A stretch of 64,000 nucleotides of DNA from SMYC01 sp965197495 (lineage in GTDB: Bacteria; Acidobacteriota; Vicinamibacteria; Marinacidobacterales; SMYC01): assembly GCA_965197495.1 (NCBI GenBank), contig OZ240210.1, positions 558,001 to 622,000 of the forward strand. Reading direction: 5' to 3'. The notes under the pieces are model-generated. The model did not search any database. It was not told the origin of the DNA and saw only the letters and a program-made list of their open reading frames with translations. Positions 8,499-16,626 of this stretch are shown piece by piece. The stretch's first letter is position 1. Every line of letters starts with the position of its first letter. The position numbers were made by a program, and so were the translations under genes.

Positions 8499-8553
8499 GC
8501 CTGCCAGCGCCCACTTCGTGAATGGGCTCGGTTAGCAGCAAGCTGCTCTCCGA
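7742..8553 (+). repeat. Direct repeat A, copy 2
   Basis: Counterpart of 1-816, in the same orientation. Identity extends through the recombinase stop into ~55 bp of non-coding flank and stops abruptly at 8553. Confidence 0.85.
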
Positions 8554-8798
8554 CACTGGCCTCCACCAATCAGACTCAAACTGGCCCAAATTCCCTGTCA
8601 TGGTTTCCAGACTCGGATAGCTCCTTGTACTGGCCCGTCTGCGGAGTCATCTTCGTTTCCTCCGTAAAGCTCCGCTGGATGAATTCGAGGTTTGGCCAAT
8701 TCGAATTTCGCTATTCGCCTTCTCCTCAGGCGCGATCTAGGCGTAGAGCGTCTTCTCATTGTCTGCGCGATTAAGTGGAAAAACGACACGATAAGCCG
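8554..8798. other. No recognisable gene
   Basis: Between the recombinase repeat and the IS5-like fragment there is only a 24-codon minus-strand frame (MTPQTGQYKELSESG...) and short shadows. The GC content and lack of coding frames suggest transposon debris. Confidence 0.3.
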
Positions 8799-8865
8799 GC
8801 GTTGTTGCACCGCTCTGGCTGAGAGCGACATCCGCCTATGGTGGTGGCCGAGGTATGTTTCGAGC

Positions 8866-9033
8866 ATGAAGTATCCCAAGCGCTGCCAGTACAAGCACGC
8901 GAAGCAGAAGAAGTACCACGTTCGCAACTGGGCGGAATACAACGAAGGGCTGCGCCGCCGGGGCGATTTGACAGTCTGGTTTGACGAGGAGGCAATCGCG
9001 AACTGGAAGGCCGACAAGACCGGTAAGCCTGGC
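8866..9033 (+). pseudogene. IS5-type transposase N-terminal fragment
   Basis: The start ATG at 8866 gives MKYPKRCQYKHAKQKKYHV, then NWAEYNEGLRRRGDLTVWF and ANWKADKTGKPGG. This is the N-terminus of the same transposase family as the complete gene at 12285-13250 (YRVRNWREYEAGLRNRGSLT). After 56 residues it is cut at 9034 exactly where the short element described next begins. The upstream 'ggcgttgttgcaccgctctg' at ~8797 may be the original IS end. Confidence 0.65.
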
Positions 9034-9282
9034 GGTGCTTCCGCCATTAAGTGTTGGTGAGATGACGCTAAGGCTTTACGGTGCATTAAATTACAGCCAA
9101 AATAGCGCTCGTGACCTTCGCTGCGCGATAAATGGAGCGTAAACGCTTTTTTTGCAAAGGGATGCGTACACATCACCAACAGTAAACAGCGCAAGCACCG
9201 CCTTGGCCCAGTCGCAAACACAGACACTAAGCTGCTGATTTATGGCCTATTTCAAAAGGGCCGAGTTTTGGCACAGGACGGG
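9034..9282 (+). mobile_element. Non-autonomous element E1 (full-length member of IS110-linked repeat family)
   Basis: About 249 bp starting ggtgcttccgccattaagtg and ending gccgagttttggcacaggac plus ggg. It interrupts the IS5-like gene on its left and a metallo-beta-lactamase gene on its right. Parts recur at 58259-58436 (internal deletion, both ends kept), 32793-32921, 50150-50274, 20511-20590 and, for the right end only, six more places. There are no inverted terminal repeats. The left end resembles that of the IS110 copies at 32059 and 57148. No coding frame. Confidence 0.6.
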
Positions 9283-9458
9283 ATGTGAGAAATGAAACAA
9301 TGGGTTGCTCCAGCCAAGAGGGTAGCCGCATCACGGACCGCCGGATAGGGAACCCCGGCGCCGTCGAAGATGCCTTCCTTCAGCCAAGCATCACAAAGCA
9401 GCGTGTGCTCGCCGGTTTCCAAGCGCATGAAACCATTCACCGGGTTCAAAATCTTCAT
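9283..9458 (-). pseudogene. Metallo-beta-lactamase-fold protein, N-terminal fragment
   Basis: From the ATG at 9458: MKILNPVNGFMRLETGEHTL, CDAWLKEGIFDGAGVPYPAV, then CFISHI. The pattern is the first two strands of an MBL-fold hydrolase leading to the 'SHxHxDH' metal motif, but the motif is cut after SHI where element E1 begins. The ATG overlaps the stop of an upstream frame (ATGA). About 58 residues remain. Confidence 0.5.
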
Positions 9459-9604
9459 GGCAAGCCCCGTGTACGCAAGCTTTGCTCGCCTTCATCTGAT
9501 GCTTCTCGGATGGCGCTCACGATGCGAGCGGTCGAAGAACCATCGGCTCCGAAGGCGAACTCTTCAATGTACTTTTTTCGTCACACCCGTGTACTCGGCG
9601 GCGT
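9456..9604 (-). pseudogene. C-terminal remnant of an unknown gene upstream of the MBL fragment
   Basis: A minus-strand frame reads YIEEFAFGADGSSTARIVSA then EASDEGEQSLRTRGLP and stops in an ATGA overlap with the MBL start, which indicates an old operon. Upstream it runs into a stop; a one-base change in an A6 run at ~9565 would join it to AEYTGVTKK. I do not recognise the family. Confidence 0.3.
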
Positions 9605-10123
9605 TGCAGCTCTACATGGAGATGGTTGACCGATGGTTCGCTGGTTTTCGAAACCGGCTGCGGTTTGGCCGTTTGTTTCCGGTCCGACTGGAAGGTCGAG
9701 TGACAAAGTCACATCAGCCTCACTGGAAAGGGGCGCCTAGTCTGAGGTGGTGTGCGAAGGCCTTACCTACGGGTGAGACCTCACGGGTCGACCTGGAATG
9801 GAGCTCATCCGAAGACTTCGATCTCCTGTCGTATTGGAAAGAGGAAGAGAACAATCTGAAGTCGGTTCGGCCCGGGACCGATGCAACACCGTGTCCGATT
9901 GTGGGAGACTCACTGCCTGCCATAGACAGCATACGTCCGGCAACGGATTTGGCGCATAGTTGGCTGATTGGCGATCTAAAAGAATTGAACTGGACGGACC
10001 TCAGCAAGGTGTCATTGCTGTGACGGCTCGACAGTTGGAAGATATTCGTGAGGCAATAGTTGTTGTCGAAGTGCCGGCACGGGGACAAACAGAGCTCTGT
10101 GCCTTCTATTTATTCATCCGCTA
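9605..10123. other. No convincing gene
   Basis: Long frames on both strands here have unnatural composition and no motifs. The segment around 10093-10125 (tgccttctatttattcatcc) is repeated at ~19565 and ~47512 and is repeat R6. Confidence 0.3.
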
Positions 10124-10246
10124 GCCCATGGGTCGGAAGTCAGCCCTGCGACGCGAAATACCCTGGATTCTGCGCGGATTCCAAGGGCGTCTATTCTGAT
10201 GATTTGTGGTCTATTTCTAAAGGGCCGAGTTTTGGCACAGGACGGG
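10124..10246 (+). repeat. Left inverted repeat flanking the DUF499 pseudogene
   Basis: About 123 bp that match 11991-12113 on the opposite strand (gcccatgggtcggaagtcag ... aagggcgtct ... gagttttggcacaggacggg). The inner ~50 bp are the right end of the E-element family. The DUF499 coding remnant starts at once inside both repeats. Confidence 0.75.
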
Positions 10247-11990
10247 GCCGGGACCCGTGCCCCCTGCCGGTATCTTCGGTGGAGCCGGGCAGTGCGCCTC
10301 TGCGATATCCGGCCTCACGACGAGGCTTTCGTTGTCGATGACCACCTGGATGTTGGCTGCGGTATTGATCGCGAGACCCTGATAGGTTCGAGCCGTCTCG
10401 TTCCAGCTTTCGGCGTAGGCGAACGGCCCCGGCAGCAGGCCGCCAACGGCCGATCGGACGGCCCTGACAAGCACGGAGCGGTCCTTCAGCCGAGGCAGAT
10501 AGGTGTAGCGGTTCACATACTCCCATAGAGATCCACGCAACATCGGCCTCAGCGCTATCCTGTGCCGGATACAGAAGGTAGCACCAAGCCTCCCTGAGAC
10601 GCGTCTTCATGGTCTCGTTCGCTTCGTCCCTTTTCGCCTTCGCAAGCGCGCTGTCGCTTTGGGTGAGGTTGAGACGCTCCGTGTCGCGAACGATCCCCTC
10701 CCAGGCCAGCGCCCCCCGCATGGCGTCCTTGAGATTGTCGAGTTGCCGCGTATCGGCGGCGAGAAACACCAGCACATTGCGATAGACGCGGGGTGCACTC
10801 CCCCAGTGCAGCAGGATGTCGCGGGCCGTCGTCAGGGCATCGGATCCAGCACCCTTGTTATAGGAATGCGCGATGCCGAGCACGACGGCGCGGACGCCGC
10901 CCGCTTCATCAGGCACATCCGCTGAGCTCCCCGGAGCCACCTGTATGGCGCCGAAGTGGCCGCGAGCGCCGAGCCCGTTGATGTAGGCCGCCAGCGCCTT
11001 GTCGATTCCCATCCGGACAAGCGCTTCCTCGATCTGTTGAGCCCGGTCGGCCGCGAGACGGTTGAGGCTCGCCGACATGGAATACCAATAGCGGCCCATA
11101 TCGCTGTGCAGGAACCGGGCCTGGTTGCCGAGCCGCCTCAGCGCGTCGCCGAAGACCGCCGGCTTCTCGCCCGGTTGCACAACTCCCAAATTGATCTGCC
11201 TGTCATCAAGCCCTCTGTTTTCCTGCTGGTGCGTCGGAGCCGTGCCCATGAAGACGGCGCGGGCGACCCGCCGGGTCGCGGAGCAGCTATTCAGGTTAGG
11301 GGCTGATTGATCGATCTTGTAGGGAATCGAAGCCGGGCCATCGACGTCGCCGGCGATGATCGATTGCCAGCTGACGTCGAGGTAATGCAGCAACTCCGGT
11401 TCGACGCGCGCCGACCCGGCCGCCACCCCTCCCGGCATGATCATCGCCGACGGATCGTTGTGCATCCACAGTTCGTGAATGACCTGGGCCATCAGCCGCA
11501 GCACGCCGCGGGTGCGCTGAAACCGCTCCAGGGAGCCCCAGCCTGTATAGAGCTGGTCGAAGAGTTCCGGATGGATGGGATAGGCTTTCTCCAGCTTGCG
11601 CCGGTAGTCTTCATCGGCCGCACCGCGCGGGAACTCGTTCGCGTTCTCGCGATAGAGTTTCGCGAACTGCTTGAGGGTGTTGTCCCGGTGGTGAAATTTG
11701 TCGCCGGGGATATCCTTGAACAAGCGCCTTCGGACAATCTCGTAGCTCTCTTCCTGCGATGCCGGACGCCATGACGACTCGACCCGGGAAAAGGTCTGCT
11801 TGAGCCGGGCCAGTGCTTCCTGACCCCCGTCGCCGCCGACTTCGATCTGCGAAGCGGGCAGCGCGGCCACGAGCAGGGTTCCGGGGCTGGTCTTGACCGC
11901 CTCCGTCAAGGACTGAACGAAGCTGAGATTGGCGTCGAAGGAACCCGATGGCAGACCGTCGGCCTTGTAGATCTGCCGCAGATAGGCCAC
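10247..11990 (-). pseudogene. DUF499 ATP-binding defence-associated protein, truncated at both ends and frameshifted
   Basis: The minus-strand frame reads YLRQIYKADGLPSGSFDANL, VESSWRPASQEESYEIVRRR, LRLMAQVIHELW, then RNVLVFLAADTRQLDNLKDA, the C-terminal two thirds of DUF499 proteins (usually ~1000 residues). DUF499 is found with DUF1156 methyltransferases and PLD-type helicases in defence loci. At ~10545 the frame shifts: the continuation LRGSLWEYVNRYTYLPRLKD ... VVIDNESLVVRP is in another frame. The N-terminal P-loop and the C-terminus are missing. Both ends are set by the 123 bp inverted repeats. No partner genes are nearby. Confidence 0.65.
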
Positions 11991-12113
11991 CCCGTCGTGT
12001 GCCAAAACTCGGCCCTTTTGAAATAGACCACAAATCAGCAGCTTAGACGCCCTTGGAATCCGCTCAGAATCGAGGGTATTTCGTGCTGCCGGGCTGTCTT
12101 CCGACCCCTGGGC
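11991..12113 (-). repeat. Right inverted repeat flanking the DUF499 pseudogene
   Basis: Reverse-strand counterpart of 10124-10246 with a few differences (cccgtcgtgtgcc instead of cccgtcctgtgcc at its inner end). Confidence 0.75.
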
Positions 12114-12230
12114 TGCGGGTGGCGAGCGACAGGCCCACCGGGGACTTGACAGCAATGGCACCGCCCGCGTGGGCGGAGGTCATCGGAGAGTGACCGAAAT
12201 CGTTCGTTCACTCGAAAGTACCAAATAACT

Positions 12231-13318
12231 GCCTTGGTGCACAACTCCGATAGAGGCCGAGAGCTCGCTTGGCCCCGACTCCCATCATCCGATCATCTCG
12301 CTATCAGGCATCCCGAGCGCCGTCATGGTGTTGAGAATCTTGCACCCGATCCTTGCCTCGACTCTCTGTGCCGCCAACCCTCTCGCTCGCATCGCTGAGC
12401 CCACGATAGCCTTGTAGCGATGGAACGTTGTCTCGACTTTGCTCCGTTTGCTGTAGCCCGATTCTGTGTGCCACTTTCGTTTGCCGAGCCGAGCTTGTGC
12501 TGCAATGTTGCGATTGCGCTGTCGGCTGCTCGCCGGCCCCGATGCGAGCTGGGCGCCCTTGCGCGGCGGTATCAGCACCCTCGGCGAGCGATGAGCGCTG
12601 TGATTCTCGATCGCCTCATAGACGCCGCCGGCGTCGTATGCGGTGTCAGCTCTGGCCGATGAGATGGGACTGTCGATCTGACCGACAAGCGATGCAACCC
12701 GCGATGAATCGCGGGCTCTTTTGCTCGTCAGCTCGCAGGCGACGACTTCGCCACTCTGCTCGTCGACACACAGATGGAGCTTGCGATAGTCCCTGCTCTT
12801 TGGTGCTCTGCGCAGCTGGCCGGCGTGGACAGCGAGACCGCTGCTGTCGATCAAGATGTGCAACGGCGTCTTCTGCTTGTCTTGGTAGAAGGGGACCTTA
12901 CCCAGCTTCGCCTTGCGCCTCGAAATCGTGGTGTGATCGGGCACATCATTGTCTAGCTTCATCAGAGCGAACAACGATCGCAGCAATCCCTCGCTCTGCC
13001 TAGATGACAGATGAAACACCATGCCCAGGGTGACAGCCGTCTCGATGGCGTGGTTCGAGTACTTGCGTTGACGGCCCGGTTTCCTCCTCCTTGGCCGGGG
13101 CGCGTCCCAGTTCACAAGCTTGCCGGCGGTGAGCGAGATCCAGACGGTCAGGCTCCCGCGGTTGCGTAGACCCGCCTCATATTCACGCCAATTCCTCACG
13201 CGATAGGCCTTCTTCACATACTTCCGCTGAGTGCGTTTGAAAATGCTCATGGGGAACCTCGAATCCGTGAGTACAGGACAATTGTGGACCGAAATCGCGA
13301 GTTGTGCACCAAGGCACT
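12231..13318 (-). mobile_element. IS5-type insertion sequence, apparently complete
   Basis: About 1.09 kb bounded by perfect 18 bp inverted repeats: tgccttggtgcacaactc at 12231 and its complement ending at 13318. It holds one transposase gene. On the right it has landed inside repeat R5, whose conserved sequence stops at 'ttcagtgcc'. Related ends (tgccttggtgcataa) flank the 115 bp element at 45684-45798. Confidence 0.85.
12285..13250 (-). CDS. IS5-type DDE transposase
   Basis: The start at the ATG at 13250 gives MSIFKRTQRKYVKKAYRVRN, which matches the fragment at 8866. The 321-residue protein has the DDE transposase order of this family: a first aspartate in HILIDSSGLAVHAGQ, a second in SARADTAYDAGGVYEAI, and a glutamate in KVETTFHRYKAIVG. 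There is an N-terminal winged-helix region (RQSEGLLRSLFALMKLD). It catalyses cut-and-paste movement using the 18 bp ends. It is full length without frameshifts, so this is probably the one active IS5 copy in the window. Confidence 0.85.
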   Translation of the reverse strand: MSIFKRTQRKYVKKAYRVRNWREYEAGLRNRGSLTVWISLTAGKLVNWDAPRPRRRKPGRQRKYSNHAIETAVTLGMVFHLSSRQSEGLLRSLFALMKLDNDVPDHTTISRRKAKLGKVPFYQDKQKTPLHILIDSSGLAVHAGQLRRAPKSRDYRKLHLCVDEQSGEVVACELTSKRARDSSRVASLVGQIDSPISSARADTAYDAGGVYEAIENHSAHRSPRVLIPPRKGAQLASGPASSRQRNRNIAAQARLGKRKWHTESGYSKRSKVETTFHRYKAIVGSAMRARGLAAQRVEARIGCKILNTMTALGMPDSEMIG

Positions 13319-13327
13319 GAACTGGCG

Positions 13328-13590
13328 TCATTTTCGGGTTTCGTCTCTAATCGCGATTTTCGAGTGCCACGTTTGCGCAAAGTAGGAGAACAGGCGCTGA
13401 CCGGGCCGTACGGTATCGGAAAAGAGGCCACCCGAGGGGTCCAGCATCGAGGCCAGGGCTACCGTGGCGTAGCCGGCTAGCACGTTCTGGTCCAGGTGGG
13501 CTTGGGCCTCCTTGGTGTCCTTACTTGCCTCGGATTCGGCCTCAATCAGGGTCCGGCAATGCTTGAGAGGGTCCGCGCACCCTCCCTCGT
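13328..13590 (-). repeat. Dispersed repeat R5, copy 2 with coding remnant
   Basis: The minus-strand frame reads PLKHCRTLIEAESEASKDTK, HLDQNVLAGYATVALASMLD, GGLFSDTVRPGQRLFSYFAQ and ends TWHSKIAIRDETRK. It is the best-preserved version of the R5 coding tail, next to hsdR of locus A. Family unknown. Confidence 0.5.
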
Positions 13591-13623
13591 CAGCCATCTC
13601 GGGAGCCCGAGCCCCCGCACCCC

Positions 13624-16600
13624 CTACGCGGCCTCGTAGGTGATCGCGAAGATCGTGTCCGTCAGCCACCGCCGGAACGACTCGTTGTCGCTGAACTGCT
13701 TGAACAACTCCGTGTCGTCCTGTAGCAGCGCCGTCATCACCCGCCGGAGCGCCTTGTCGTGCTCGATCCGCGCGTTCTGCTTGTCGGAGTTCTGCTTGGC
13801 GTTCTGGTAGGCCCGGTCGGCCGCCACGCGTTTCGGGATGTCCTCCGTGATGAGTCGGTGGACGCGGTCGCCGTCGGTCCAGGGGATGTTACCGAACTGG
13901 TCGTTGAAGATCTTGAGGATGTTCGAGAGGCGGTCGAGTTCGGCTTCCGGCCTGTGGCCGCCGCCGTTAGTCGGAACCGGCTTGATCTCAGCATCCTCGT
14001 CCGCCAGTTCGACGTGTATCGCCGCCTTCTTCTCTACCCGGTAGCTGTCCATGTCGATGGACTCAAGGATGCCTTTGGACATATCTTCTTCCACGGGCGC
14101 GGGGAGCTTCGGCACGAGGAAGTTCAGGAAGATAGAGAGCTTCTCCCACTCGGCGTGCGTGTACGGCAGGATTGAGGCGAGGAAGCCGTACGCGCGCTCG
14201 AACGCCTTGGCCTTGCCCTTGAAGTCCACCTGCCCGTCCTCGTCGAGCCGTTCCTTGTAGACCGCGACGCAGGCGTCGAGGATGGGGTCGAGCTGGTCGC
14301 GGTCGGCCCCACCCAGGTAGAGCGTCACGAGCTGGTCGATCTCCGCGTCGGCATACACCTGGTAGCCATCGAGCGCGGCCTTGAGGTCGTGCAGCTTGTT
14401 GGGATCGGTCTCCTCGCTCAGGACCGTCGTCCGGTAGTAGTCAGCGAACGCCTCCTGGATGGTGTCGGCATCGTTCATGAAATCGAGCACGAACGCGTCG
14501 TGTTTCTGCGGGTGCGCTCGATTGAGACGCGACAGCGTCTGGACCGCCTTGATCCCGGACAAGATCTTGTCCACGTACATCGTGTGCAACAGCGGCTCGT
14601 CGTACCCGGTCTGAAACTTGTCGGCACAAATGAGGAATCGATACGGGTCCTGCTGGATCTTGTCGGCGATCCGCCCGGACGGGAAGCCATTGAGGGACGA
14701 CTCACTGACCTGCACCCCGCCATACTCGTGCTCGCCTGAGAAGGCGACGATGGCCTGATACCGGCTCTTGCGCTCCAGGAGGTACTGCCGGATTGCATGG
14801 TAATACTGGATCGCGCGCTCGATACCTCCCGTCACCACCATCGCACGTGCCTTGCCACCGATCTTGTTGAGCGCCAGCACCTGTTCGTGGAAGTGGTCCA
14901 CCATGATTTCGGCCTTGAGCCGGATGGCATAATCGTGGCCCTCCACGTAGCGGCGCAGCTTCTTCCGGGCGCGCTTGGTGTCGAACTCGGGATCCTCCTC
15001 GACCTTCTTGATGAGCTTGTAGTAGCTCTCGACTGGCGTGTAGTGCCGCAGCACGTCCAGGATGAACCCCTCCTGGATCGCCTGCTTCATGGTGTAGCTG
15101 TGGAAGGGGCGGTGCTTGGTCTGCCCGCCCGCATCGTACGCCTCGCCGAAGATCTCCAGCGTCTTGTTCTTGGGCGTGGCGGTAAAGGCGAAGTAGCTCG
15201 CGTTCGGGAGAAGCTTCCGCGCAGCCATGATGCGGTTGATCGTGTCCTCGGTGGTCTCATCATCCTCGGCAGCGCCCGCCTCGGAGAGCGCCATGCTGAC
15301 CGCTGCCGAGGTCCTGCCGCTCTGGCTCGAATGCGCCTCGTCAATGATGATGGCGAAGCGCCGGCCCCGCTGCTCGTTCCCGATCTCGTCGAGGATGAAC
15401 GGAAACTTCTGTACCGTTGAGATGATGATCTTCTTGCCGCTCTCGATAAACGTGCGGAGGTTAGCCGAGCGTTCGGCATGGCCGACGGTGGCCCCGACCT
15501 GGGCGAACTGCTTGATCGTGTCGCAAATCTGCCGATCGAGGATGCGGCGGTCGGTGACCACGATGATGGAGTCGAACACCCCGGCAGCGTCCTTCCTGAG
15601 CCCAATCAACTGGTGGGCGAGCCAGGCGATGGAGTTCGACTTCCCGCTACCGGCCGAATGCTGGATGAGATACCGCTTCCCTGCGCCATGCCGGCGCGTG
15701 TCGGCCAGCAGCCGTCGCACCACATCGAGTTGGTGGTAGCGCGGCCAGATCTGCTTCCTCCTCCTCTTCTTGCCCGTCTTCTCATCCTTGGTCTCGACGA
15801 CCTGCGTGTAGTTCTCCAGGATGTTCGTCAACCCGTCGCGGGTGAGAATCTGCTTCCACAGGTAGTCGGTTTTGAGGCCGTTCGGATTCGGCGGGTTGCC
15901 TGCGCCGTCGTTCCAGCCCTGGTTGAAAGGCAAGAACCACGAGCCTTTTCCATTGAGGTGCGTGCAGAACTGCACCGCGTGGTCGTCCACCGCGAAGTGC
16001 GCCACGCAACGGCCGAACTCGAAGAGCTTCTCACGGGGGTCGCGGTCACGCTTGTACTGCTCTGTGGCGTCCTCGACCGTCTGCTTCGTGAGACTGTTCT
16101 TCAGCTCGAACGTGGCAACCGGCAGGCCGTTGATGAACAGCCCGAGGTCGAGCGCCCGCTGGGTCTCGTCGCGGCTGTAGCGGAGCTGGCGCGTGACCGA
16201 GAAGCGGTTCTGAGCGTAGCGTTCAGCGGCGAGGGGGTTACCGGGAGACGGTGTGCCGTAGAAGAGCTCGACATGATATGGCCCGTCCTTGACTCCCTTA
16301 CGAAGCACGTCGATGACGCCGCGTTTGCTGACCTCGCCCTGGAGGCGCGCAAGGAACTTCCGGCGTGCTGGGCCATCGTTTTCGAGGCGCAGCCCCTCGA
16401 ACGCATCCGGTTGCGTTTCGACGAGGAAGGCGAGCAGCTGCGCCTGATCGACCGTGTACTCGCGGTCGTAGTCGTTGGGGGCGCCGCAGATCCAGCCGAC
16501 CCCGTCCGAGAGGGTGGCGGCTTCGTCTTCCAAGCCTGCCTGCGCCAACGCGGCATTGCAGGAACTACCGGTCAGAGCGGTGCAGATCAGCCGTTCGAGG

Positions 16601-16626
16601 CCGCGTTCACTGGTGTCGGTCGTCAC
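13624..16626 (-). CDS. hsdR: Type I restriction enzyme, motor/nuclease subunit (locus A)
   Basis: A 1000-residue HsdR. The N-terminal nuclease domain has the PD-(D/E)xK strand LPVATFELKNSLT (ELK). The translocase has Walker A HSAGSGKSNSIAWLAHQL at ~residue 325, a DEAH box (IIDEAHSSQSG) at ~427 and a motif III-like FAFTATPKNKT. Helicase motif VI-like VQTLSRLNRAHPQKHD follows. The C-terminal helical region binds HsdM. It is complete, with a GTG start at 16626 in a GTGA overlap with hsdS, so the two are co-translated. No hsdM is present next to it. The known reaction is ATP-driven translocation and random cleavage of unmethylated DNA. It may rely on the HsdM of locus B, or its own was lost. Confidence 0.93.
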   Translation of the reverse strand: MTTDTSERGLERLICTALTGSSCNAALAQAGLEDEAATLSDGVGWICGAPNDYDREYTVDQAQLLAFLVETQPDAFEGLRLENDGPARRKFLARLQGEVSKRGVIDVLRKGVKDGPYHVELFYGTPSPGNPLAAERYAQNRFSVTRQLRYSRDETQRALDLGLFINGLPVATFELKNSLTKQTVEDATEQYKRDRDPREKLFEFGRCVAHFAVDDHAVQFCTHLNGKGSWFLPFNQGWNDGAGNPPNPNGLKTDYLWKQILTRDGLTNILENYTQVVETKDEKTGKKRRRKQIWPRYHQLDVVRRLLADTRRHGAGKRYLIQHSAGSGKSNSIAWLAHQLIGLRKDAAGVFDSIIVVTDRRILDRQICDTIKQFAQVGATVGHAERSANLRTFIESGKKIIISTVQKFPFILDEIGNEQRGRRFAIIIDEAHSSQSGRTSAAVSMALSEAGAAEDDETTEDTINRIMAARKLLPNASYFAFTATPKNKTLEIFGEAYDAGGQTKHRPFHSYTMKQAIQEGFILDVLRHYTPVESYYKLIKKVEEDPEFDTKRARKKLRRYVEGHDYAIRLKAEIMVDHFHEQVLALNKIGGKARAMVVTGGIERAIQYYHAIRQYLLERKSRYQAIVAFSGEHEYGGVQVSESSLNGFPSGRIADKIQQDPYRFLICADKFQTGYDEPLLHTMYVDKILSGIKAVQTLSRLNRAHPQKHDAFVLDFMNDADTIQEAFADYYRTTVLSEETDPNKLHDLKAALDGYQVYADAEIDQLVTLYLGGADRDQLDPILDACVAVYKERLDEDGQVDFKGKAKAFERAYGFLASILPYTHAEWEKLSIFLNFLVPKLPAPVEEDMSKGILESIDMDSYRVEKKAAIHVELADEDAEIKPVPTNGGGHRPEAELDRLSNILKIFNDQFGNIPWTDGDRVHRLITEDIPKRVAADRAYQNAKQNSDKQNARIEHDKALRRVMTALLQDDTELFKQFSDNESFRRWLTDTIFAITYEAA

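Noticed and set aside
9370..10023. Plus-strand frame of 217 codons near the MBL fragment
   Set aside because: Its first half is antisense to the MBL-like and remnant frames, and the rest has no recognisable features.
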